DNA from: Lacinutrix neustonica
GTDB lineage: Bacteria > Bacteroidota > Bacteroidia > Flavobacteriales > Flavobacteriaceae
Reading direction: 5' to 3'
NCBI RefSeq assembly: GCF_026625145.1
Contig: NZ_CP113088.1
Location: 3,079,501-3,143,500, forward strand
DNA: 64,000 bases
Shown: one piece after another, positions 19,848-29,163 of the stretch
Layout: every line of letters starts with the position of its first letter
Position numbering within the stretch: the stretch's first letter is position 1
Notes under the pieces: generated by a model
The model's input: the letters and a program-made list of their open reading frames with translations, nothing else
What the model was told of the DNA's origin: nothing
Databases searched by the model: none
Made by a program: the position numbers and the translations under genes

Positions 19848-21248
19848 TTATTCTTCTTCATTAGACTTATCCAAATTAATATTATGAATAGATTTGTATG
19901 ATTTCCAATAGTTTTTATTGGTCATTAATCCAGGGATGACATCGTCAAACCCAAACTCATATGGGTATTCTTCAAGGAGCTCAGTTTTGTACCTAGAAAT
20001 GTGTTCACCATAAAACTGGATAATTTTTTTATGGTTTTTAACTACGTCGAAAACAGATTTAGAAAGCAATTTAGCATAACGTTCTTCAGACTTGGATTGT
20101 TTTGTATGAATGATTTCGTTTCTTAGGTTTTCAAGCTCTGTAAAAGACATCCACCAGTTTTCGAGACTTGGGTCGGGAGTATTTAAAATGGGACGTATTA
20201 TTTTTTTAAACTTTTCCCGAAGTTGAAATTTTCGCTCGATAGCTTCTTTGGAATATATAGTTTTTACACCATTGGTTTCTGTTTGGTATTCCCATCCTGC
20301 TGGTATGCAGATATTAGCAAAAGCTTCTAAGGCTGTATATGCAAAGATGACCGCCTGAATAATTATTTCAAAATAGTCGTAATACTCTTTTTGTTTTTCT
20401 AAAGAAGGAAAACTACCGTGCCATTGTTTATGGCGTGGTAAAATAACTTTTCCGTAAAATTCCATAGCCTGGTTCAGGCACCTATCCGCTATATTGGAGT
20501 ACAATGCTACGTCATTGGGCTGAATTAGCATTGTTTCTAGATGGTCAAATACTAATACCCAATTAGAATCAAAAATAAATCGACGAATAAAATTATCTTG
20601 GTTGAGCATTATATGAGGTTTCTTAACACGCCAATCCCTGTCTTTCCTATAAGTTTGAGTAATTTCTTTCCCAACTTCCAATAATGGATTAAGCACTTTC
20701 CAGCCATCGCCTAAAAAGGTCAAGTACTTTTTATTGTTTCTTCTTGAGTACGAATTTTCAATGGTGGTTTTCAGTTCACTTTCTTTTTCTAGGTGTAAGT
20801 GGGCTATTGTCTCAAAAGCAGACTTTAGCATCGTTACATAGTCAGTTTCTTTAGGTATGGGATGAAATAGAAATTTTAGAATGTATGCACTTTCGAGTTC
20901 AAAGTAAAGTGAAAATGGCGCGAGTTCTACACCTTCTATTTGGGTCATACTTTTAAAAATTTCTAGAAAAGAATCGAACTTACTAAGAAAGTCTGTGAGT
21001 GATTCCGATACAGGTACAACGTGATTTTCTATAAATGGTGTGGAAGCGTATAAATCAAAAAGTGAGGAATTGTAAATCCAGTCTCTGTCTTCTATATCTG
21101 TCTCATCTGATGAAACCACATTTACAGAAATTTCAATAGGAGGCTTTATTATTTTTAGATTTTCAATCAATACTTTATCTGTATAGAGCTTGAATTCTTT
21201 CCTGTCTGTGTGAATCAATAGGTCGCTTTCGATTGTTGGATATTTCAT
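19848..21248 (-). CDS. Unrecognised protein with HEPN-like C-terminal region
   Basis: About 466 residues from the start I prefer (21248); upstream in-frame starts would lie inside the hipB operator. I do not recognise the whole protein. The C-terminal third has FAYTALEAFANICIP and later LRNEIIHTKQSK, where R-N-E-I-I-H fits the R-x4-H active motif of HEPN ribonucleases, the domain common in abortive-infection and toxin proteins. The N-terminal two thirds are unique and contain no visible motif. It faces away from hipBA and shares its control region, so a defence or toxin role is plausible but inferred. Confidence 0.5.
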   Translation of the reverse strand: MKYPTIESDLLIHTDRKEFKLYTDKVLIENLKIIKPPIEISVNVVSSDETDIEDRDWIYNSSLFDLYASTPFIENHVVPVSESLTDFLSKFDSFLEIFKSMTQIEGVELAPFSLYFELESAYILKFLFHPIPKETDYVTMLKSAFETIAHLHLEKESELKTTIENSYSRRNNKKYLTFLGDGWKVLNPLLEVGKEITQTYRKDRDWRVKKPHIMLNQDNFIRRFIFDSNWVLVFDHLETMLIQPNDVALYSNIADRCLNQAMEFYGKVILPRHKQWHGSFPSLEKQKEYYDYFEIIIQAVIFAYTALEAFANICIPAGWEYQTETNGVKTIYSKEAIERKFQLREKFKKIIRPILNTPDPSLENWWMSFTELENLRNEIIHTKQSKSEERYAKLLSKSVFDVVKNHKKIIQFYGEHISRYKTELLEEYPYEFGFDDVIPGLMTNKNYWKSYKSIHNINLDKSNEEE

Positions 21249-21252
21249 AAAA

Positions 21253-21301
21253 TGTTGCATATTATCAACAATAATAGTAAATTTGTGGTAAATATGCAAC
21301 A
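21253..21301 (+). promoter_or_regulatory. hipBA promoter with palindromic operator
   Basis: Perfect 11-base arms TGTTGCATATT (21253-21263) and AATATGCAACA (21291-21301) enclose a promoter: TTG 21255-21257, then 20 bases, then TAAATTTG 21278-21285. The HipB start codon follows two bases after the right arm. HipB-type repressors autoregulate through such paired arms. The left arm also lies just before the divergent HEPN-like gene, so both genes may be controlled. Confidence 0.75.
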
Positions 21302-21303
21302 AA

Positions 21304-21591
21304 ATGAATCTTAAGAAAACAATTCTATTACCGAAGTATCAGAAGGTTTTTGAACATTTGGGCGAAAATATCAAGCTGGCGCGAAAACGAAGAAAGCTCA
21401 CGACAGAGCAGGTTTCTGAACGTGCAGGTATTAATCGTACCACACTTTACAGAATTGAAAAAGGTGACCCGGCTGTTGCCATAGGTTCCTATTTTAATGT
21501 GTTCAGGGTACTTAATTTGGAAGATGATTTTAAAAAGCTTGCTGTGGATGACGAATTCGGAAGAAAACTGCAAGACCTTGATTTATTATAA
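21304..21591 (+). CDS. hipB: HipB-like antitoxin, XRE family repressor
   Basis: A 95-residue Cro/CI-type helix-turn-helix protein (LGENIKLARKRRKLTTEQVSERAGINRTTLYRIEKGD, residues 18-54) with a short acidic C-terminus. Placement six bases before a hipA gene defines it as the antitoxin and repressor of a type II HipBA pair. The adjacent 11-base palindrome is the likely operator. Confidence 0.88.
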   Translation: MNLKKTILLPKYQKVFEHLGENIKLARKRRKLTTEQVSERAGINRTTLYRIEKGDPAVAIGSYFNVFRVLNLEDDFKKLAVDDEFGRKLQDLDLL

Positions 21592-21596
21592 GAAAA

Positions 21597-22848
21597 ATGG
21601 CTGGAGGACAATTTGACATATACGTTTTTGCAGATTGGATTGGTTTGGAAGAACCAACGCTTATAGGCACACTCTCTGCTCATTTCGCAAAAGCGAAAAA
21701 GGCGTTCAGTTTTGAGTATGATAAAAATTGGTTAAAGACCGATGCGCAACGATTGTTAGACCCGGATATAGATTTTTACTCAGGACCACAATATCCTACC
21801 AATAAAGAAAACTTTGGGATATTTCTAGATAGTATGCCGAGACACTTGGGGTAAGACTTTAATGAAGCGTAGGGCTGCTCAAAATGCTAGAGCCAAGAAT
21901 GAAAAAGCAGAAACGCTGTATGAAATAGATTATCTGCTCGGTGTATATGACGAAAGCAGAATGGGTGCGTTGCGATTTAAAACTGAATTGGAAGGCCCTT
22001 TTTTAGATAATGATGCGCACAATCCAACACCACCCTGGTCATCACTTGGCGAGCTTCAAGAAGCAGTAAATCAGTTAGAAAATGATGAACAAAGTGATGC
22101 GGTTAGAAAATGGATAGCAGTTTTAATTGCACCTGGTTCATCTTTAGGAGGTGCAAGACCAAAGGCTAATATACTTGATGCTCAAAAGAACTTATGGATT
22201 GCTAAATTTCCTTCTAAAACGGATGTAGTGGATAAAGCAGCTTGGGAATTTTTAGCCTATAAATTGGCCATTGCTTCCGGCATAGAAATGGCAGAATCTA
22301 AAATTGAAAATATAAGCGGTCAAAACCATACGTTCCTGACCAAACGATTTGATAGGGATAATGGTAAACGAATCCACTTTGCATCAGCAATGACAATGAC
22401 CGGAAATACAGAAGATATTATCAGAGATACAACACCTAGTTATTTAGAAATAGTTGAGTTTATAGAAAATTATGGTGCAGATGTCGAGACAAATTTACAC
22501 CAGCTTTGGAGGCGGATTGTATTTAATATTGCCATTTCAAATACGGATGACCATCTACGAAATCACGGATTTATACTAACAGAGAAAGGATGGATACTTT
22601 CCCCAGCTTACGATTTAAATCCTTCAATAGAAAAAGATGGTCTATCTCTAAATATAGATATGGACGATAATGCTTTGGACTATGATTTGGCTAGAAGTGT
22701 AGGGATGTATTTTCGCTTAAGCGAAAAAGAGATGGAAACGATTATAGGTGAAGTGCTATCTGCAGTCAAGAATTGGAAAAGTATATCAAATAAAATAGGA
22801 ATCAAAAACGCAGAAATAGAATTGATGGCTGGGGCTTTCAAGTGGTAA
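21597..22848 (+). CDS. hipA: HipA family kinase toxin (one indel)
   Basis: This 416-residue Ser/Thr kinase of the HipA family shows GSSLGGARPKAN (Gly-rich loop), LTKRFDRDNGKRIHFASAMT, the catalytic ISNTDDHLRNHGF and metal-binding SPAYDLNPS. HipA toxins phosphorylate glutamyl-tRNA synthetase or other targets and cause dormancy. The frame breaks at 21837-21842, CCGAGAC for CCAGAC, in the MPDTWG segment; with repair the kinase is complete and its key residues are present, so the pair may be functional. Confidence 0.9.
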
Positions 22849-22866
22849 GAGAAGCAAGAAAATTAG

Positions 22867-24790
22867 ATGGGTTACATATCAATTAAAAACGATGAGCAGA
22901 AAAATTATGGGTTGGTTCGTAAAACGGACTTAAACTTACGTGCAAAATATCCCGAACTTCAAACTTTGATTCATCAAACTTCAGATGGCTCTTTCATAAT
23001 TCATATTAAAAATAGAAAGGTTGATTTTGTTACTATTGAAGAAGAATTTGAAAAATCCATCAAACCTCTTTTCCTTTCGGTTACAATTTCTACAAGGAAA
23101 CCAAAAGGTAAAACTAAATTAGTTCCAAGTTTAGAGGATAAAGACATCCCTAAAGGAATGCAAGGTGTATTGATGCCAATGTCTCGATGGGCAGATATGT
23201 TAATGTCCAAGTTCCCATATGTAAATTTTTACAAAATCACGGATGAACGAGGTATATTAAACATTCATATAGCTAACTATTGGATTGAACAAAGCGGTGT
23301 CAAAAAATGGCAGTTTTTGACTAGGTTTCAGGAAGGAGGTCTTATTGACTTCCTCAAGAGACACCAAAGTGGTCTCGGAATTTAGAATACACATCGACGA
23401 ACTTGAAAGCCAGCCAATTAATAAAAATGGGTTTTCAAAAGATGAAGCCGCTGTTTACTATTGTAATCATTTGGGGCGAGATATACCGAAATTTATCCAG
23501 CGTGATGAATCAATCTGGTACGATAATATCAATACTATTTACGAAGGTAATTTTAGAAAAAATGGTCTCTTCTTTCTCAGCGAAGATGAATATACCTGCT
23601 ACATTGACTTTAGCGTCTTTCCAAATGTAGATTTACGCTATTGTATCTTATTATACCAACGCATATTCTTATCGCCACCCATAACTAAAAATATGGACGA
23701 TTGGTTCAAACAGCTATCCATAAAAAGGTCAGATTTTCTAGAATTAATTCTGCGAGAACGAATCACCTTAATTCTCATACAAGATATTTCACGCTATGAC
23801 AGAAAGTTTCTTGACGAAGTTTATGCTTTAAAACCCAATGCTATTGTTTCTAGAAGAGCTGTAGCTTGCTTGCAACAATGTGACATAGTTGAGACTGCGG
23901 ACAATTACCTATTTGGTGACGGGATATCTATAAAGGAACTAAAATTTATAAGTGAGATAGTTGCGAAAAAAAGCAAAATGGACGCTTCTTTTCTTCTTAA
24001 AACTTTGACTTGGCCCATTACTGCTAAGCGTGCAAGTTTTGACGTTTTGCAATTAGGTGGAATTCTAAGTGCGTCAGTTTATGGTGTAAATAAAATTATT
24101 GACAATCCGCCTCACGAAAACATTAGTGAGAGTAGTGAGTTTATGCTCAACGTATTTTCTTATGCAGCGCACCTTTCTAATTCATTAAATGCTACTTATT
24201 TTCCCGTAAAAGGACAAGACGGATTTACGGATGCTACCTACACGGAAACTATGGGTACTTTATTGAACTTCTACAAACGGGCAACAGTCAATTCACTTAA
24301 GAATTTTGTTGATGGCGAACAGAACCTAATTAAGGGAAACACGCTTATAGAACCCATAGAGCTTGTAAAAATTAATGACTATATACCAATATTAGAATTA
24401 GAAGAAGTTCTGAGCAAAGAGATTGTATATCCCAATAGCAAGAGGTTGCTTGAAGCTTTGGCTGACCTCAATCCCGAAGAACAGAAGCAAAAAGTTGAAT
24501 TGTATAATACCGAGGTTCAAAAGTTTTTGAAAGCCCAAAGAAAAACAGGCGTCATTGTAGACTTAAGTGCCCAAACTCTTAATCTAGCTCTTGGTGTGGC
24601 AAGTGGCACGCCCACTGGACCTATGTTATTCATACTGAAATTATTGGGCAAAAAACCTTTAAGAAGTTTAAATCCAGTTCGAGGATTGATGGAGAATATT
24701 GAACTAGCTTTAAAGCAAGATGTAAAAGACACAAAGAATATTCACTACCTCTCTCGTATTAACAGAGTAGCTAAATTAAAAGAGTATTAA
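22867..24790 (+). CDS. Unrecognised 640-residue protein, first gene of TIR operon (one indel)
   Basis: As written, a 172-residue frame (22867-23385) stops just after a second frame begins at 23345 without any ATG. The junction at 23373-23378 is TCTCGG, the form taken by TCTGG at many other sites here. Removing one base joins SGL to EFRIHIDEL and gives one 640-residue protein. Visible features: a basic strand-rich N-terminus (1-170), an alpha-rich middle (LLKTLTWPITAKRASFDVLQ) and a hydrophobic segment near residue 590 (LALGVASGTPTGPMLFILKL). No family is recognised. It starts 18 bases after hipA and is followed by three closely packed genes. Confidence 0.65.
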
Positions 24791-24793
24791 GAG

Positions 24794-25828
24794 ATGGATA
24801 GAGAAGAAAGAATTAAAAGACATCTTGCCTATTTAGCACAAGAGAAAGCAGACGAGTTAGAAAAAAACAAGAGCCTCATCAAAGCTTTTATTGACTATTG
24901 TAAACAGTTTGAAATTGACCTAAACTCTTCAAATTTTGACTATCAACAAGGTCTTGGAATACTCTGTAATTCTAAAGATATTGTACTTAAAATCAATCCT
25001 GAAATAACAACTGATAAAGAGGGACTTTTTGATTTTCATCATTTGCTTAAAACCTATACTAAAAAATCATTTTCAGAAGGCGCTTTGTTCGCAGATAACT
25101 ATATCATATTTGCGAACAGTTATTATAGAAGAGGCTTTTATGAGAACAATAACTTCGCCCCAAGGTTTATAGACCACTTTTGGCGTCACGATTTTCAAGA
25201 AAATGAAGTTTCTCTTGCCTTAGATTTAAATAGAGTACGCATCGATACCGAAGGTCCTATTTTAATTGAAGAAGATACCTGGTACGGCGCAAACTTTTCT
25301 GAAAATATAGCCACAATTAAAGACGGTGTTACCAACTTAAGACCACCTCAATATTTAAATGAGTTTGAATTGGACTTTGTATTTGCAAGTGCTTTTGCGT
25401 TGGATGTCTATTGGTATTCCTATGAAAAAATAAAAGTTTTCCAAGCTTTAGAGTTCAAACAACCTAATGTCACAATAAAAATTGAAGGGAATTCCTATTT
25501 TCCAGTACGATATGTTCACGCTGAATATGATTTAGATAAAGAAACATTCCGTCATTTTGATGGAGCGATTCAGTTTTATACAGAAGCCGAGTATTATGAG
25601 AGAAGAGAGAACAACTTTAATAGTAAAGTAAAAGGTGAATATCAGGTAAAGAGTATGTCTAAAAAACTATTTAAAATCAATGGTGATTTTTCGGTTGATG
25701 ACTGGATAAAGTTTACCAGTCACTTTTTTGCCAAAAACCCTCTCATTTTAGAATATTTTGAAGGAAAAGAGCCGGACCATTTGGTTCCCTATCTAGAGGC
25801 ATTCAAAAAAGAAAAAGGAATCACTTAA
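24794..25828 (+). CDS. Unrecognised 344-residue protein of TIR operon
   Basis: It starts three bases after the preceding stop, so translation is coupled. An N-terminal helical segment (residues 1-45) leads into a mixed alpha/beta body with many aromatic residues (ALFADNYIIFANSYYRRGFY; EEDTWYGANF; SAFALDVYWYSYEKIKVF; FRHFDGAIQFYTEAEYYERR). I do not recognise a domain or catalytic motif. The context suggests a partner of the 640-residue protein, perhaps a sensor or regulator of the TIR protein; this is inference from operon structure alone. Confidence 0.6.
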   Translation: MDREERIKRHLAYLAQEKADELEKNKSLIKAFIDYCKQFEIDLNSSNFDYQQGLGILCNSKDIVLKINPEITTDKEGLFDFHHLLKTYTKKSFSEGALFADNYIIFANSYYRRGFYENNNFAPRFIDHFWRHDFQENEVSLALDLNRVRIDTEGPILIEEDTWYGANFSENIATIKDGVTNLRPPQYLNEFELDFVFASAFALDVYWYSYEKIKVFQALEFKQPNVTIKIEGNSYFPVRYVHAEYDLDKETFRHFDGAIQFYTEAEYYERRENNFNSKVKGEYQVKSMSKKLFKINGDFSVDDWIKFTSHFFAKNPLILEYFEGKEPDHLVPYLEAFKKEKGIT

Positions 25829-25839
25829 ACATATAATTT

Positions 25840-26202
25840 ATGAAACTAGAAAATGAAGATAAAACAAACGAAACCAAAGGAATGCTTTATGAAGCTTATC
25901 TCAACAGAGGGTTACGATTCGATAGACGAAAAAGACGTGCTTCTAAAATGGAACTTCTCAATCTTATCAATGCCGAAAACGGAAAAGGATTTAAGTTTCA
26001 CGGTAGTGCTGCAAAACAGCTTAAAGAAATAAAAGTAAGACTCGCAAATGCGACAAAGTTGATGATTAAACATCTCGATTTAGATAACGTAAATGAACAG
26101 GCATTATATAAGTTTTTAGAAGAGCTGCAGAGTGCTAATAATTCTGAAGATGTAGTAAAATTAGTAGATGAAGCACTTTATTTTACACAAGAAAACAAAT
26201 AA
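25840..26202 (+). CDS. Unrecognised 120-residue helical protein of TIR operon
   Basis: A small, charged, almost entirely helical protein: a basic patch (RFDRRKRRASKMELLN) is followed by helices ending EDVVKLVDEALYFTQENK. The basic patch could bind nucleic acid. It sits 11 bases after the previous gene and 5 bases before the TIR gene, so it belongs to the same operon. I do not recognise the family. Confidence 0.6.
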   Translation: MKLENEDKTNETKGMLYEAYLNRGLRFDRRKRRASKMELLNLINAENGKGFKFHGSAAKQLKEIKVRLANATKLMIKHLDLDNVNEQALYKFLEELQSANNSEDVVKLVDEALYFTQENK

Positions 26203-26207
26203 ATTTT

Positions 26208-27271
26208 ATGACAGAAAATAAAGATATATTCATCAGCCATTCAGGAAAAGATAAACAAATAGTAGATAATTTTATTGATTTGATATTGCACGGAGCTCTC
26301 AGTGTACCAATTAATAATATTTTTTGCACTAGTACTGATGGCACTAAGATTAAGTCTGGTACCGATTGGCGTAATTCAATTTTAGACGCGTTGCAACAAG
26401 CGAAAATCAATTTTCTTATTATTTCATCTAACTATAAAGAGAGTGAAGTTTGTATGAATGAAATGGGCGCAGGCTGGGTCGCTTCCGCAGAGGTCATTCC
26501 ATTGATTTTAGAACCGATTAATTATAAAACGGTTGGTGTAATTCAAGAGCCAATACAAATTGAAAAGCTTTTGGATGAAAAAAGTTTGGATAGAATCAAA
26601 GATATTCTTCAAGAAACTCTAGATATACCTATCTCAGAAATTAAAAGTGACCGCTGGACAACCAAGAAGAAAGAATTTGTTTTAAAAACTAAAAAGTATT
26701 TAAAAGAAAATCCGTTTCCAAATCCATTGGACCGTGAAGTATATGATGAACTAATTCAAGAAAATGATGAACTTGAAACTACCCTTACTAAGCTTATTGA
26801 AGAAAAATCTGAGTTAGAGGATTTGGTTGAAGAATTAAAAAAGGCAAAAGATAAAAGCGAGGTAAGTACTATAGTTAAGAAGTATAGTGATACAACCGAT
26901 TTTGAAGAATTCAAGGCGTTGACAGTAAAAGTTAATAAGGCATTATCAGGTTTTCACCCTATAATAATTGGTATAATTTTTAAAACATATGCTGATAAAG
27001 ATATTAATATTGAAGCTTTGGCATATAGAGTAAATTTGGATGAAGCCTTAGCGAATGATTATATAAATGAAGAACTCGAAGCAAGCTTTAGTCGAACGAG
27101 AAAAATGGAAAATTTAGAGTTGCTTTTGGATGAATTATCATCTTTTATGAAAAGGGATTTATCACCGAATTTGAAGAACAATTCGAAAACGAATATGAAG
27201 ACGCACCATTTTCAATAATGAATAAGATATTTTGGGAAGAAGTTCTCGATTTGAACTTATATTTCAGCTAA
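26208..27271 (+). CDS. TIR-domain protein, probable NADase effector (one indel)
   Basis: Residues 5-125 form a TIR domain: DIFISHSGKDKQIVDNFID at the first strand, SGTDWRNSILDALQQAK, FLIISSNYKES and CMNEMGAGW, whose Glu matches the catalytic glutamate of bacterial TIR NADases. Residues 190-235 form a coiled coil and the rest is helical. In known antiphage systems such TIR proteins deplete NAD on sensing infection. The frame breaks at 27175-27179 (CCGAA for CCAGAA); repair adds a 30-residue acidic tail ending LNLYFS, for 354 residues. It is the last gene of the operon. Confidence 0.8.
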
Positions 27272-27331
27272 GTGCCGACTATAATCAAAACATTTCCGCA
27301 AGAACGTCTTTTAATTATTCTGATTTTTTAA

Positions 27332-28024
27332 ATGAATATTAGAGATTTAATTGAGACCAAAGTGAATGCACTTTGGCAAGAATTTAAAGCTGAAGACTAC
27401 TGTAAATTTTCACCTAATTCAATCGCAGAAGTACCCGATAACGGTATAATATTTATTGGAATAAACCCATCAATGATTAAAAAAGTAAGATTGAAATTGA
27501 TTGAGAAAGATGATATTAATTGCGAATTTTACAAACTTACATACGACGAATCTAAGGAATATCGATATTTTAAAAAGTTTTTTGATGTAGCGAGAAAAAC
27601 AGGGCTAAATTGGGGACACCTTGATATACTATATAATAGAGAAACAAATCAAAAAAAAGTAAAAGGATTATTAAAAACAGAACGCGGTAAGGATTTTATT
27701 TATAAACAATGTATGATTACAAAAACTGTTCTTGACTATTTGATTGACAATGATAATCCAAGAATTTTTGTTGTCACCAATTCATTTGCAAGAGACCTAT
27801 TAGGTCGATATAGGAAGAAAGACGAACCAAAAAAACCTAAACATTGGATTGGGTATGACTTTATATGGAATGAACGTCCGGGAACATATTTTTACAAAAA
27901 CAATCCGTTCTTTTTTAGTAGTATGCTTACTGGACAGAGAGCATTGGATAATGGTTCCTATGAAAGACTAGTTTGGCATGTAAATTTGATAAAAGAAAGT
28001 CTATCTGCTGATAGTAAAATTTAA
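27332..28024 (+). CDS. Uracil-DNA-glycosylase-fold-like protein, tentative
   Basis: A 230-residue protein with NGIIFIGINPSMI (residues 36-48), like the first motif of the uracil-DNA glycosylase superfamily (G-x-N-P-G/S), a middle strand RIFVVTNSFARDLLG and a C-terminal segment FFSSMLTGQRALDNGSYERLVWHV. These suggest the UDG fold, but the second catalytic motif is not clear and activity is unproven. It lies 60 bases after the TIR operon and converges with the methyltransferase gene. Confidence 0.45.
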   Translation: MNIRDLIETKVNALWQEFKAEDYCKFSPNSIAEVPDNGIIFIGINPSMIKKVRLKLIEKDDINCEFYKLTYDESKEYRYFKKFFDVARKTGLNWGHLDILYNRETNQKKVKGLLKTERGKDFIYKQCMITKTVLDYLIDNDNPRIFVVTNSFARDLLGRYRKKDEPKKPKHWIGYDFIWNERPGTYFYKNNPFFFSSMLTGQRALDNGSYERLVWHVNLIKESLSADSKI

Positions 28025-28033
28025 CTTTATTTA

Positions 28034-28693
28034 TTAAAATAACCGCTTAGAAGCACCTGCCAAATTTTTGCGACCGTTGTTGCAATAGTCAACCTCAATC
28101 TCAAAAACAATACAGTTTCTACCAGTTTGCTTGCTGGCAATAGCCGTTGAGCAGCTTCCACCAAAAGTGTCCAATACTAAATCCCCAGGATCTGTGCTTT
28201 TCTCGATTAGGTAGCTTATTAGGTCAACAGGCTTTTCTGTAGGATGGTTATTATTTTTGGTTTTGGCAGATTTTAAAATATTACAATCGCGTTTACCGTT
28301 CAATTTTTTACTTCCATTACTGCAGAAGATTATCATTTCATATTTTGGTGCGTAATCACCTTTTAGGTCACCAGTTCCGTGGTTTTCCTTTTCCCATATT
28401 AAGATGTTTTTTATTCTAAATTCTTTTCCAAGGAAAAACTTAAATACTTCCACATTATGCCAAGAACAGAATACATAAAGATGAGCTTCATTTTTGCATA
28501 CACGCTTTAGTTCTATCACCCATTTATCTAACCAGTCTAAATTGTTGTCGTTTTGCATTTTTTTATGTCTCTTACCTCTCTTATTGCTTCTATAATTTAT
28601 GCCATAAGGTGGATCTGTCAGTACCAAGTCCACGCTACCTTCAGCGACAGACTTAATACCGATATTCCAGTCTATATTTATTATTTTTTGCAT
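28034..28693 (-). CDS. Orphan DNA methyltransferase, beta-class N6-adenine/N4-cytosine type
   Basis: The catalytic motif DPPYGINY occurs at about residue 27, before the AdoMet-binding motif LDTFGGSCSTAIA (about 190), the order of beta-class amino-methyltransferases. A target-recognition region lies between, and NNHPTEKPVDLI precedes motif I. No restriction gene is adjacent, so it is an orphan modifier. The start at 28693 (MQKIINIDWNIG) is preferred over an upstream TTG. It could modify the motif at which the sequence errors of this window cluster, but that link is untested. Confidence 0.85.
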   Translation of the reverse strand: MQKIINIDWNIGIKSVAEGSVDLVLTDPPYGINYRSNKRGKRHKKMQNDNNLDWLDKWVIELKRVCKNEAHLYVFCSWHNVEVFKFFLGKEFRIKNILIWEKENHGTGDLKGDYAPKYEMIIFCSNGSKKLNGKRDCNILKSAKTKNNNHPTEKPVDLISYLIEKSTDPGDLVLDTFGGSCSTAIASKQTGRNCIVFEIEVDYCNNGRKNLAGASKRLF

Positions 28694-28740
28694 TTGTATT
28701 ACAGTAAGATTACGTTGCAATTAGAACATAGTTATGGCTT

Positions 28741-28763
28741 TTCGGTATCTTTTTGATACCGAA
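28741..28763. promoter_or_regulatory. Perfect inverted repeat between methyltransferase and tra-operon end
   Basis: Nine-base arms TTCGGTATC / GATACCGAA around TTTTT. It is 48 bases upstream of the methyltransferase start and 31 bases beyond the lipoprotein stop. It may be an operator for the methyltransferase gene or a terminator of the tra operon, though no strong T run follows on the minus strand. Confidence 0.5.
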
Positions 28764-28793
28764 TAATTAATTTAATAAATAGTGTGTGAATTT

Positions 28794-29156
28794 TTAAAAA
28801 GACCCCTTTTCCCTCGGTCCTTTATTAGTCACTTTCCATTGGTCATTTTCTTTGACGAGTTTAAAGATACCTGTCTTTCCATCATAGGACGTTTTATATC
28901 TTACCCAAGCAATTTCACCATCAATGGCTTCATCTATGATTTCTACTTCGATTTCTTTATCGGAATCTGGCAGCATATTTTGAACCGTAATCAAACTGGC
29001 ATAACCTTCTGATGTCGTATGCTTTTTTAATGTGGATTCATCTTTAGAGAAAAAGCTTTTCGCAACAATTTCTGCGGTTTCTGTGTGGGACATATTCTTA
29101 TTTCCTGAACAGGAAATAAATAAAAGTACGAGTGAGCAAATGACTAAATTCTTCAT
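28794..29156 (-). CDS. Small lipoprotein, DUF4878-like
   Basis: A 120-residue protein with signal peptide and lipobox FISCSG (Cys about residue 16), then an NTF2-like domain of the DUF4878 type: an N-terminal helix (ETAEIVAKSFFSKDESTLKKH) and antiparallel strands ending GIFKLVKENDQWKVTNKG. Function unknown. It is the last gene of the tra operon, seven bases after traN. Confidence 0.7.
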   Translation of the reverse strand: MKNLVICSLVLLFISCSGNKNMSHTETAEIVAKSFFSKDESTLKKHTTSEGYASLITVQNMLPDSDKEIEVEIIDEAIDGEIAWVRYKTSYDGKTGIFKLVKENDQWKVTNKGPREKGSF

Positions 29157-29163
29157 AATATTA

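Noticed and set aside
22867..24790. A known gene name (e.g. Thoeris, Zorya or Septu component) for the TIR operon
   Set aside because: Only the TIR protein is recognisable; the partners lack SIR2, SLOG, ATPase or HNH motifs that would identify those systems.
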